Assembly: GCA_965263065.1 (NCBI GenBank)
Contig: CBDHGH010000003.1
Coordinates: 1,612,001-1,676,000 of the forward strand
Length of the DNA stretch: 64,000 nucleotides
Direction: 5' to 3'
From: TK10-74A sp965263065
GTDB taxonomy: Bacteria; Chloroflexota; Dehalococcoidia; Bin125
Both the position numbers and the translations under genes were made by a program. The stretch's first letter is position 1. Every line of letters begins with the position of its first letter. Under the pieces are notes generated by a model. That model saw only the letters and a program-made list of their open reading frames with translations. It did no database searches and was not told the DNA's origin. This document shows positions 41,126 through 48,658 of the stretch, piece by piece.

Positions 41126-42468
41126 GGCCACCTCCACTCCCAGGTGTCGGAGCCTTCGCCGTCGATGGCGTTGACCAGTTCCGTGCTCGTCCTGGGGGGG
41201 AGAGCAGCCCAATTCACCCAGATGGAGGCGGCCAACTGCTCGATCCGCGCGGCCGGGGACTTCCAGCGACCGCAGTCATAGATGCAGCCCGAGTAGTGGC
41301 TGCGTTCCATCTCGTCGAGGGTGTCCATTTCGAGGAAAAGCCACGTCTCGTCGCCACTCCCGATCCCCAGGGCGATGCCGAAGAGATTTGCTTTCAAGAT
41401 GCTGCCCGGGTTGTGAGTGGTAGCGCTCCCTATATGCACGCCCATCCGAGCCGATTGCCAGGCCGGCAAATCGAGAACGTAGGTGTACGGTCCGGACGGC
41501 CAGTCGGCGAAGAACAGGGCGCGGTAGGTGGCCCCCCTGGCGGCGGGCGTGGCGGCCGAACCGACCCACGCGGGCGTCCCGCAGGCCGGCAACTCCAGAT
41601 AGTCGAGGTCGTGGTGCGTCGCCCGCCAGAGGCCCGGCGGGATGCAACCCTCAAGGTCGTTGCCGGCCAGATAGACGTGCGTCAGGTTCTGCAGCAGTTG
41701 GAGCTTCGATGGGATGCTGCCCGTCAATCTGTTCCCGCTGAGGTTCAACAGCGTCAGTTCGGTCAGATCCCCGAGCCAGCCCCAGATCTCGCCGGTCAGC
41801 CCGCGGATCGGGAGATTCAACTCCGTGACCCGCGGCGGGGCGCCGCCGAGCGCGATGCCCTCCCACTCCGCCGTCGGGGTTCCCGCGTCCCAGTCCAACT
41901 CCGCCGTCTCCCCCTCCAGCACGTCGCGCAGCGCCAGCAGGTGCTCGCGGTCGGCCAGCAGGCCGGGATTGTTGGACGGCACGGCGATGTCCAGGTCGCC
42001 GTAGCGGTAGCGCCCGCTCGCCGTGCGGCCGTCATCGAGCGGCAGCGGCACCTTGCCCAGCGGGCGCCACAGGAGCCAGACCCCGCGGACTCGCGGCGGG
42101 CAGTCGCCACAGACTTGCACGTAGATGCGGGTCGGCTCGCGCGAGCGCTGCCAGATGCGCAGATTGACGCCGCCCACCGTGATGTCGCCGAAGCGGTGCT
42201 GCGCCATCTCGCCGAAGCCGTTCGACCTCCCGTCCCACAGCAGCGGGATCGTCCCCAGCGTGTCCCAGCGGCCGCCCGCGGGGCGCGCGCTCACCCACAG
42301 CCTCTCCTCGTGAGCCACGTTCTGCCAGACCCGCAACTCGATGATCACGGTCGCGTGGGTCTCGAACCACGGCGGCGGGGGCTCGTCTGCGGGCTGGCCG
42401 CTGGCGGGGCCGGCGACGACCGCGGCCAGCAGCGCGGCCGTCACGACGGCGATCACGAAGCGCGGCAT
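41122..42468 (-). CDS. Secreted LRR protein 1
   Basis: About 448 residues with a cleavable signal peptide (MPRFVIAVVTAALLAAVVAG, then PASGQ). A beta-rich N-terminal region (VIIELRVWQNVAHEERLWVS) repeats in pattern and precedes NPGLLADREHLLALRDVL and about three or four plant-type LRRs (LTELTLLNLSGNRLTGSIPS). The C-terminal domain ends in RSHYSGCIYDCG and a Trp-rich tail and resembles that of LRR protein 2. The function is unknown; LRRs suggest binding to a surface or foreign protein. A GTG six bases upstream (42474) is an alternative start. GGGGGTG precedes. Confidence 0.8.
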   Translation of the reverse strand: MPRFVIAVVTAALLAAVVAGPASGQPADEPPPPWFETHATVIIELRVWQNVAHEERLWVSARPAGGRWDTLGTIPLLWDGRSNGFGEMAQHRFGDITVGGVNLRIWQRSREPTRIYVQVCGDCPPRVRGVWLLWRPLGKVPLPLDDGRTASGRYRYGDLDIAVPSNNPGLLADREHLLALRDVLEGETAELDWDAGTPTAEWEGIALGGAPPRVTELNLPIRGLTGEIWGWLGDLTELTLLNLSGNRLTGSIPSKLQLLQNLTHVYLAGNDLEGCIPPGLWRATHHDLDYLELPACGTPAWVGSAATPAARGATYRALFFADWPSGPYTYVLDLPAWQSARMGVHIGSATTHNPGSILKANLFGIALGIGSGDETWLFLEMDTLDEMERSHYSGCIYDCGRWKSPAARIEQLAASIWVNWAALPPRTSTELVNAIDGEGSDTWEWRWP

Positions 42469-42555
42469 GCCCACGGGTCACCCCCGATCCAATGCGTCTC
42501 CCCAGCCCACTCCCAGCCTAGACGACGCCCCCCCGATTCGACGCCCCGGCGGCCT

Positions 42556-42590
42556 CGCTGTCGTGCCCACCACGGGCGGGGTGTCAAGCG
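42556..42590. repeat. 35-bp interspersed repeat, copy C
   Basis: CGCTGTCGTGCCCACCACGG followed by GCGGGGTGTCAAGCG. It lies between LRR gene 1 and the tRNA-like sequence, whose 3' end abuts it. Confidence 0.65.
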
Positions 42591-42663
42591 GATCCGGGCG
42601 GACTCAAACCCGCAACTCCCCGATCTCGAATTGGGTGCTCCGGCGCCATTGGGCTACGCACCG
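42590..42663 (-). other. tRNA-like remnant
   Basis: Read on the minus strand the stretch has a D-arm-like TAGCCCAATGGC and GGAGCA, an anticodon-loop-like TTCGAGA and a T-arm-like GCGGGTTTGAGTCC. The acceptor ends do not pair well, the anticodon stem has an A-C mismatch and the T stem lacks a base. It is probably a decayed tRNA or tRNA-derived element, and could mark an old integration point. Confidence 0.35.
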
Positions 42664-42766
42664 TCACCCCTCGCGCGCCCCCGGGCCCGGTCGCAGCGCG
42701 TGCTTGACGGCGCTATCATGGAAGCCCAGCCTCTCGAATCAACTTGTCGAGGGAGGGACTGCACGC

Positions 42767-43096
42767 ATGGCAGACGCACCGAACCTGCCCGCCGCCACGC
42801 CGAGCGAGCGGTGGGTTCCGGGCGACGTGAAGACGGTCCCCTCCCAGGATCCCCTCCAGGCGACCACGCAGCGTGATCGGATCTTGGTGCTGATCGAACG
42901 CGTCGCCGGTGACTACTTCATTGCGACAGAAGAGACGACGCAGAACTTCGGTGAGGGGGACACGGCCGCGGAGGCAATGGATGCTCTCCTAGACGCCCTC
43001 CGGGAATACCGCGCAGCACTCGAGGACAGCGATCCCGTGCTGTTCCCGGATCAGAAGCGTCACCTCGCGTACCTTGCGTCGCTGAGCGTGCTCTAG
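42767..43096 (+). CDS. HicB-like small protein (antitoxin candidate)
   Basis: A 109-residue protein. ILVLIERVAGDYFIATEETT, then FGEGDTAAEAMDALLDALRE, has the HicB-like strand-strand-helix pattern with an acidic turn. GGGAGGG lies 8-9 bases before the ATG. Immediately after its stop a HicA-like frame begins, so the pair has antitoxin-first order (hicBA), opposite to classical hicAB. Sequence similarity to HicB is modest, so the family name is provisional. Confidence 0.62.
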   Translation: MADAPNLPAATPSERWVPGDVKTVPSQDPLQATTQRDRILVLIERVAGDYFIATEETTQNFGEGDTAAEAMDALLDALREYRAALEDSDPVLFPDQKRHLAYLASLSVL

Positions 43097-43104
43097 CGCC
43101 GGCA

Positions 43105-43377
43105 CTGCAGCGCAGAGCCGTTCACCAAGCCCTCGCCGGGAAACTGCGCGGTGAGGAACGGCCGGGCAAGGACCACAAGACCTACCGCTTCACGCTGCCT
43201 GACGGTCACTGGAGGCAAACCAAGCTCTCGCATGGCCGCGCCAATGACATCCCGGGCAACCTCGTGAGTCTGATGGCACGGCAACTCGGGTTGACAACGG
43301 GCCAGTTCCAGGAGGCGGTGGAATGCACGCTGAGCGGGGAAGACTTCTGGGCGCAACTTGATCGGGCGCCGCGCTAG
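43105..43377 (+). CDS. HicA-like small protein (toxin candidate), non-ATG start
   Basis: A frame of about 90 codons: HQALAGKLRGEERPGKDHKT, TYRFTLPDGHWRQTKLSHG, then NLVSLMARQLGLTTGQFQEA and VECTLSGEDFW. The LPDG/TKLSHG/ARQLGL/F pattern belongs to a widespread small-protein family that pairs with HicB-like partners and resembles HicA. No ATG, GTG or TTG exists in frame before the conserved part; CTG 43105 is the nearest plausible start, 8 bases after the partner stop. It may use a rare start codon or be coupled. The boundary is therefore uncertain, the frame itself is convincing. Confidence 0.6.
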   Translation: MQRRAVHQALAGKLRGEERPGKDHKTYRFTLPDGHWRQTKLSHGRANDIPGNLVSLMARQLGLTTGQFQEAVECTLSGEDFWAQLDRAPR

Positions 43378-43470
43378 TCCTGGCCCGCGTGGCAGGCGCG
43401 CGGTACTCGACGCCGGCAGCGCGGCCGTCAGGACGGCGATCGTGGCCTTCATGGGGACGTGCCGCGTCAC
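43378..43470 (-). pseudogene. Broken signal-peptide gene fragment
   Basis: A frame starting at GTG 43470 overlaps the stop of the small membrane protein (GTGA) and reads MTRHVPMKATIAVLTAALPA, like the signal peptides of the LRR genes (VIAVLTAALLAAV). The DNA here also resembles those regions. Past 43378 the frame runs antisense through the HicA-like gene and loses resemblance, so the original gene seems to have been cut by the toxin-antitoxin cassette. Confidence 0.35.
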
Positions 43471-43634
43471 GGACCCGTCTCCATCCGCAGCGACGTGCTG
43501 ATGTTGCCAGACTTGTCAACGTTCGTGTCCGCTTCCACGGCATGAGAGGACGGATCGATGAGGAACCCGGCGAGGACGGCAAGCGCCCCAATCGCGGCGC
43601 CAAACGCGCCGCGGGCGATCACGTGGCGGATCAT
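43467..43634 (-). CDS. Small membrane protein coupled to LRR protein 2
   Basis: A 55-residue protein: MIRHVIARGAFGAAIGALAV, then LAGFLIDPSS and a polar tail (DTNVDKSGNISTS). One hydrophobic segment could be a membrane anchor or signal peptide. Its ATG overlaps the LRR gene stop by 4 bases (ATGA). A truncated homologue sits at the same position after LRR protein 1, so the pairing is conserved. The role is unknown. Confidence 0.6.
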   Translation of the reverse strand: MIRHVIARGAFGAAIGALAVLAGFLIDPSSHAVEADTNVDKSGNISTSLRMETGP

Positions 43635-44932
43635 GGCCAGACCCACTCCCCGTCGTCGCCGGTGCTCGTGTGGACCCATACGGAAGCGGCCAGCCGCTCG
43701 ATCGCCGTCGCCTTGGAGTTCCATGGGGCACACGGGTAGATGCACGGGGAGTAGTGACTGCGTTCCACTTCGACACCAGTCCTTCGATCAAGGTACAGCC
43801 ACATCTCGTCGTCGCCGAGCCACAGAAAGAACCCCGATTCGTGTCCCCCGTCGTTCGCGTCGAAGATGTTGTCGAATCCTTCGGCTAGGTCGCTGATGGA
43901 GGTCGCGCCCCAGTCGTCCACACGAACCGATCTCTCCGGCAGCACGTCGAAGAGCGCGACGAGTCGGCTGCCGAGAGGAAGCGCGTACGTGCCTGTTGGG
44001 AGCGTAGTGCTGCCGTCGTAAGCACCGGTGTATAGGGCAAAGAATGGCGCAGGAGCAGGACAGTCCGGGAGCCCCAGCGAACCGAGATCGTTGTACCGGA
44101 CCGCCCGCAGCAGCGGTGGGACGCAGCCCTCGAGATCGTTATCGCTCAGATACAGCCACCGCAGTTTCGTCAGCAGGCTCAACTTGGACGGAACCGTGCC
44201 GCGCAAGGCGTTCCCGTTCAGCCGCAACACGCGTAGCTCCGTCAGGTCGCCGAGATAGCCCCAGATCTCGCCCGTCAACCCGCGATCCACGAGTCGCAGC
44301 GCCGAAACCCGTGGCGGCGTTCTGGCGACGGTCACTCCCTCCCAGCTCGTGGTCGGTGTGCCGATGTCCCAGTCCAACTCCGCGCCGTCTCCCGCCAGGA
44401 CGTCCCGCAGCGCGAGCAGGTGCTCGCGATCCGCCACCAGCCCCGGGTTGCCGCGTGGCACGGCCACATTGATGTCGCCGTAGCGGTAGCGCCCGCTCGG
44501 GCTGTGGCCGTCGTCGAGCGGCAGTGGAGTCTTATCGAGCGGTCGCCAGGGCAGCCGCCACCGGCCCCCCGGCTCCGGACAGGCACCACAGACTTGTACG
44601 TAGATGCGCTGCCGGTCGAACTCACTTTGCCACACGCGCAACTCGACGCCGCCGACGGCAAGATCGCCGTAGCGGTACCGCGAGATCGCGGCGTAGCCGC
44701 CGGCCAGGCCGCTCCGCGGCAAGGGGATCGTGCCCAGCGTGTCCCAGCGACCGCCCTGCGGGCGCGCGCTCAGCCATACGTCCTCGTGGTTGTCCACGCG
44801 CTGCCAGACGCGCAACTCGATGATCACGGTGTCTGCGCCGCTGCTGTCGGCTCGCGCCGGCGCCGGGACGGCGGCCACGAGGACCGCGGCCAGCAGCGCC
44901 ACCGTCAGGACGGCGATCACGACACGCGGCAT
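43631..44932 (-). CDS. Secreted LRR protein 2
   Basis: About 433 residues, paralogous to LRR protein 1: signal peptide (MPRVVIAVLTVALLAAVLVA), TVIIELRVWQRVDNHEDVWL, NPGLVADREHLLALRDVLAG, several LRRs (LTELRVLRLNGNALRGTVPS) and a C-terminal domain with RSHYSPCIYPCAPW and IERLAASVWVHT. It starts just after the aminotransferase stop (GTG 44938 or ATG 44932), with a G-rich ribosome-binding site inside that gene's end, and is coupled to the small membrane gene downstream. The function is unknown. Confidence 0.82.
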   Translation of the reverse strand: MPRVVIAVLTVALLAAVLVAAVPAPARADSSGADTVIIELRVWQRVDNHEDVWLSARPQGGRWDTLGTIPLPRSGLAGGYAAISRYRYGDLAVGGVELRVWQSEFDRQRIYVQVCGACPEPGGRWRLPWRPLDKTPLPLDDGHSPSGRYRYGDINVAVPRGNPGLVADREHLLALRDVLAGDGAELDWDIGTPTTSWEGVTVARTPPRVSALRLVDRGLTGEIWGYLGDLTELRVLRLNGNALRGTVPSKLSLLTKLRWLYLSDNDLEGCVPPLLRAVRYNDLGSLGLPDCPAPAPFFALYTGAYDGSTTLPTGTYALPLGSRLVALFDVLPERSVRVDDWGATSISDLAEGFDNIFDANDGGHESGFFLWLGDDEMWLYLDRRTGVEVERSHYSPCIYPCAPWNSKATAIERLAASVWVHTSTGDDGEWVWP

Positions 44933-44941
44933 GCCCACGAG

Positions 44942-46288
44942 TCACCCCCGATCCGACGCGCCGACCGCCGCCAGCGCCTCGCCGATGATCTCGACGGCCT
45001 GATCGATCTGGGCCTCGGTGGTGGTGACTGGCGGGACGAAACGCAGCACGGCGCCCTCGCGGCGCAGGCTGAAGATGAGGCCGTTGTCGAGGCAGCGATC
45101 GTAGATGGCGCGGCCCTCGGTCGTGGCGGGCTCCTTGGTCGCGCGGTCGCGGACCAGCTCGACGCCTTGCAGCAGGCCGCGGCCGCGCACGTCGCCGATG
45201 ATCTCGAAGCGCGCGGCCAGCGCGTCGAGCTTCGACCGCAGATAGTCGCCGAGGCGGCGCGCCGTGCCGGGCACGTCCTCCCCCTCGATGACGTCGAGGC
45301 TGGCCGTCCCGGCCGCGCAGGCCAGCGGGTCGTTGCTGTGGCTGTGCGTGACGATGAAGTCGCTCTGCACGACCCGCTCCTCGATCTCGGCCGAGGTCGT
45401 GACGGAGCTGACGCAGATGCCGCCGCCGAAGTGCTTGGCGAGCGTGATGATGTCGGGCACGACGCCCTCGCGCTCGCAGGCGAACATGTCGCCGGTCTTG
45501 CCCAGGCCGGTCTGCTCCTCGTCGAGGATGAGCAGCATGCCGCGCGCGTGGCAGCGCCGCTGCAGCTCGGCGAGCCAGCCCTCGGGCGGCTCGACCACGC
45601 CGCCGGCGCTGAAGATCGGCTCCGTGATGACGGCGGCGGGACGGCTGGTGGTCTGGGCGTCGATCAGCTCGAAGCTCGTATCGAGGCAGGCGAATTCGCA
45701 GTCGGGGAAGGTCTGGCGCAGGGGGCAGCGGTAGCAGTAGGGCGCGACCATCGGCATCGTGCCGGGCGCGGGCGGCCCGTAGCCGGCGTGCCAGCCGGCA
45801 TAGGTCAGCGCGCGCGTCGAATCGGACATGCCGTGAAAGCTGATGTGCGGGCTGGCGACCTCGAAGCCGCCGGTGTACTTGCGGGCGATGTTGACCGCGG
45901 CCTCGTTGGCGTCGGCGCCCGACTGCAGGAACAGGCTCTTCTCGAGCGGCGGCGGCATGATCGCGGCCAGGCGCTCGGCCAGCTCCACCTCCTTGTCGTT
46001 GAAGTAGCTCGAGTGGGCGTGGACCAGGGTGTCGCAGGCCTCCGCGACGGCCGCCGTGATCGTGGGCTGGTTGTGACCGAGCCAGGCGCACATCTGGCCG
46101 CTGTTGAAGTCGAGGTAGCGCTTGCCGTTGACGTCCTCGACTTCGCTGCCCGCGCCCCGCACGAAGACCGGCCCCTCGAAGCGGCCCTTGTCCATGCGCG
46201 CGCGGAAGCTGTAGCGGCGCGCGGCCTCGAGGATGCTCTCCTCGGATGTCCGCGCGGCCGTGTCGCTGGTCTTCGCCTGGAGCGTCAT
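44942..46288 (-). CDS. Class III PLP aminotransferase
   Basis: A 448-residue class III aminotransferase. LFLQSGADANEAAVNIARKY is the PLP-phosphate region, ILDEEQTGLGKTG carries the PLP-binding Asp, and IITLAKHFGGG the Schiff-base Lys. It resembles dialkylglycine decarboxylase or omega-amino acid aminotransferases; substrate is open. The secreted LRR gene follows within a few bases, which may be coincidental. Confidence 0.92.
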   Translation of the reverse strand: MTLQAKTSDTAARTSEESILEAARRYSFRARMDKGRFEGPVFVRGAGSEVEDVNGKRYLDFNSGQMCAWLGHNQPTITAAVAEACDTLVHAHSSYFNDKEVELAERLAAIMPPPLEKSLFLQSGADANEAAVNIARKYTGGFEVASPHISFHGMSDSTRALTYAGWHAGYGPPAPGTMPMVAPYCYRCPLRQTFPDCEFACLDTSFELIDAQTTSRPAAVITEPIFSAGGVVEPPEGWLAELQRRCHARGMLLILDEEQTGLGKTGDMFACEREGVVPDIITLAKHFGGGICVSSVTTSAEIEERVVQSDFIVTHSHSNDPLACAAGTASLDVIEGEDVPGTARRLGDYLRSKLDALAARFEIIGDVRGRGLLQGVELVRDRATKEPATTEGRAIYDRCLDNGLIFSLRREGAVLRFVPPVTTTEAQIDQAVEIIGEALAAVGASDRG

Positions 46289-46414
46289 GGTGTCACCATC
46301 CTGCCGGCCGTCGCCAGCGTGGGGACAGCGTATCGGATGGCCCGTCGGGCCCGGGCGGCGCGGCGGCCTACGCGCAGGTCACCGCCCCCACGAGAACGGC
46401 GCCGAGTGGCTTCT

Positions 46415-48592
46415 TCATGGCGCGTTGGGGGGCTCGAAGAGGCTGCGGGCGAGATCAATCAGGGCATCCAGGTTCTCTCCGGTGAAGCCTTTATTGCCCG
46501 TCCAGATCTGGTACGCGGCTTCCGTCGCCGGGTCGTAGATGATGATGCTGGCTTGTCTGTTTGCGCCAGCGGTGGCGTAGGAAATCCCCGCGGGTCGCCC
46601 GGCGATCACGCGCGTCTCACTCATCCGCTCATTCACGTACGCATCCCGGACGCCGTTCCGCCCCCACAGGAAGCCCCCGAGGATCTCCAGAATCCCGGAT
46701 CCGTCCCAGGGGGCCGGCCCCCAGGTGGCGCGGTAGCCATAGGGGAGATCCTCTGGATCGGTTGCCGCAGACCAGAGCACCCAATGATTGGGCAGGGCCG
46801 GTTCGCGCCAGTAGGGGTAGGTGCGCGCCACCGCAGGGTCCGTTGTGTAGCGCTCGTTATCACGGTTATATGAGGGCGGATCGTGTTGCTCCCACGGCAC
46901 GCGCTCCCCGGTCCAGCCATCCGGCACGATCTGGAAAGGGCCGTGAAGGATGGGCGCGGTCAGGCTGCTCCCCCCCAGGTCGGGCAGCGGGCCCCACTGC
47001 AGGCTGGCCGTGGCGGTCGGGGAGAGCGCGCCGCTGCAGCCCGTGAAGGCGTAGGTCATCCAGGCCACGGCCAGCAGCTTGCGCGGGGGGAGGTTATCGC
47101 CGGCCGGGTCGTCCTTGACTTCGGTCACCGTGTAGCGCACGAAGCAGTCGCTGGCCTGGCGCCACTCGAACAGGTCGCCTGCTTCCACGAGGTTCAAAAG
47201 GTCCGCCTGCGACGTGCCGGCGCTGTCGTTCTTGTGGATCACGAGGCCGGCCGTGCTGCCGTCGCGCAGCCCCTCGTAGGTCGTGATCATCGTGGTGAGG
47301 TCGTCGGGGTCGGTCAGGAAGGCGTAGTCGCCGGCGTCCGTGACGCTGCCCGTCGTGACGGGGGCGCCGTAGGTCAGGGTGGTCGAGGGCAGCGGACAGG
47401 AGGCCAGGCCGAGCTGGTCCAGATCGTTGAGGGCCACCTGCGCCAACTCACGAGGCAGGCAGCCCGTCAGGTCGTTCTGCGCCAACCGCACCCACCCCAG
47501 GCGCGCGAGGTTGCCCAACTCCGGCGGGATCGCGCCCCACAGCAGGTTGCCGTCAAGATGCAGGATCTCCAGGCGCGCGAGGTTGCCCAACGCCGGCGGG
47601 ATCGCACCCATCAGCCGGTTCCCGCCGAGCGACAGGTACTCAAGGCGTGCGAGGGTGCCCAGTTCCGGCGGGATCGCACCCGTCAGCCGGTTCCCGTCAA
47701 GATACAGGGACCCCAGGCGTGCGAGGGTGCCCAGTTCCGGCGGGATCGCACCCGTCAGCCGGTTCCCGCCGAGCCACAGGCTCGTCAGGTGCGCCAGGTC
47801 GCCCAACTCCGGCGGGATCGCACCCGTCAGCCGGTTCTCGTGGAGCGCCAGGAACCTCAACTGCGCGAGGCCGCCGAATGCCGGCGGGATCACGCCCGTC
47901 AGCCGGTTGTAGCCGAGCACCAGTGTCCTCAGCTGCGCGAGGTTGGCCAACTCCGGCGGGATCGGCCCCGTCAGCCGGTTGTTGTTGAGGTTCAGCCGCT
48001 CCAGGCGTGCGAGGTTGGCCAACTCCGGCGGGATCGCGCCCGTCAGCTGGTTCCCGAGCAGGTACAGACCCCGCAACTGCGCGAGGTTGCCCAATGCCGA
48101 CGGGATCGGCCCACTGAGGCTGTTGCGATCCAGGTGCAACCACCGCAACTCACTGAGGTCGCCCAGCGCGGCCGGGATTGTGCCCGTCAGCGCGCGCCCC
48201 TCCAGGCGCAACTCCGTCACTCGCGGCGGCGTCCCGCTCACGGTGACCCCGTCCCAGGCCGTGATCATGATGGCGGCGCTCCAGTTGGGCGCCCCGGCGC
48301 CGCGCAGCGCGTCCTTCACCGCCAGCAGGGCCGTGCAGTCGGCGACCAGGCCGGGGTTGTTCGCCGCGTCGGGCACGGCCACCCCGGTCGCGCAAGGGCC
48401 GGGCGGCTGCGCCGGCGCGACGGCAGGGGCCGCGCAGATCCGCCAGCCGACGGTGATCTCGACGCAGGCGGCGTCGTCCGTGCTCTGCGCCGCGACCGGG
48501 GCGGCGCCGGCCGGCAGCAGGATCGCCGCGGCCACGCCGAGCAGCGCGAGCAGCGGCGTGGCAACGACGGCGAAGCGCCTACGGTCGGGCAT
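46415..48592 (-). CDS. Secreted LRR protein 3 with 11 plant-type repeats
   Basis: A 725-residue protein. A signal peptide (RRRFAVVATPLLALLGVAAA) is followed by VADCTALLAVKDALRGAGAP, an LRR N-cap, and eleven consecutive 24-residue LRRs of the type LARLEYLSLGGNRLMGAIPP. The rest, about 300 residues, is a domain I do not recognise (GDYAFLTDPDDLTTMITTYE, SAGTSQADLLNLVEAGDLFE). The repeats suggest protein binding on the cell surface or outside. The ATG at 48592 has GGAGACGAG nearby. Paralogues 1 and 2 have fewer repeats and different tails. Confidence 0.85.
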   Translation of the reverse strand: MPDRRRFAVVATPLLALLGVAAAILLPAGAAPVAAQSTDDAACVEITVGWRICAAPAVAPAQPPGPCATGVAVPDAANNPGLVADCTALLAVKDALRGAGAPNWSAAIMITAWDGVTVSGTPPRVTELRLEGRALTGTIPAALGDLSELRWLHLDRNSLSGPIPSALGNLAQLRGLYLLGNQLTGAIPPELANLARLERLNLNNNRLTGPIPPELANLAQLRTLVLGYNRLTGVIPPAFGGLAQLRFLALHENRLTGAIPPELGDLAHLTSLWLGGNRLTGAIPPELGTLARLGSLYLDGNRLTGAIPPELGTLARLEYLSLGGNRLMGAIPPALGNLARLEILHLDGNLLWGAIPPELGNLARLGWVRLAQNDLTGCLPRELAQVALNDLDQLGLASCPLPSTTLTYGAPVTTGSVTDAGDYAFLTDPDDLTTMITTYEGLRDGSTAGLVIHKNDSAGTSQADLLNLVEAGDLFEWRQASDCFVRYTVTEVKDDPAGDNLPPRKLLAVAWMTYAFTGCSGALSPTATASLQWGPLPDLGGSSLTAPILHGPFQIVPDGWTGERVPWEQHDPPSYNRDNERYTTDPAVARTYPYWREPALPNHWVLWSAATDPEDLPYGYRATWGPAPWDGSGILEILGGFLWGRNGVRDAYVNERMSETRVIAGRPAGISYATAGANRQASIIIYDPATEAAYQIWTGNKGFTGENLDALIDLARSLFEPPNAP
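47440..48232 (-). repeat. 72-bp coding repeat array (11 LRR units)
   Basis: The LRR array is encoded by eleven 72-base units with highly similar DNA, for example three neighbouring units reading GGNRLTGAIPPELG or DGNRLTGAIPPELG. Such uniformity fits recent unit duplication or gene conversion. Confidence 0.85.
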
Positions 48593-48658
48593 CTCGTCTC
48601 CAGTAACGACTCCCGGCGCGCGAGTGTTCCCCCGTGCGGCCGGCACACGCCCCGCCGC

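Noticed and set aside
42590..42663. Functional tRNA gene
   Set aside because: Acceptor stem, anticodon stem and T stem all have defects; kept only as a tRNA-like remnant.
43093..43377. Minus-strand continuation of the signal-peptide frame from 43470 to 43093
   Set aside because: Over this part it is antisense to the HicA-like frame, which has the better conserved pattern; only the first 93 bases look genuine.
47440..48232. CRISPR or tandem satellite array
   Set aside because: The 72-bp period corresponds exactly to 24-residue LRRs in one open frame.
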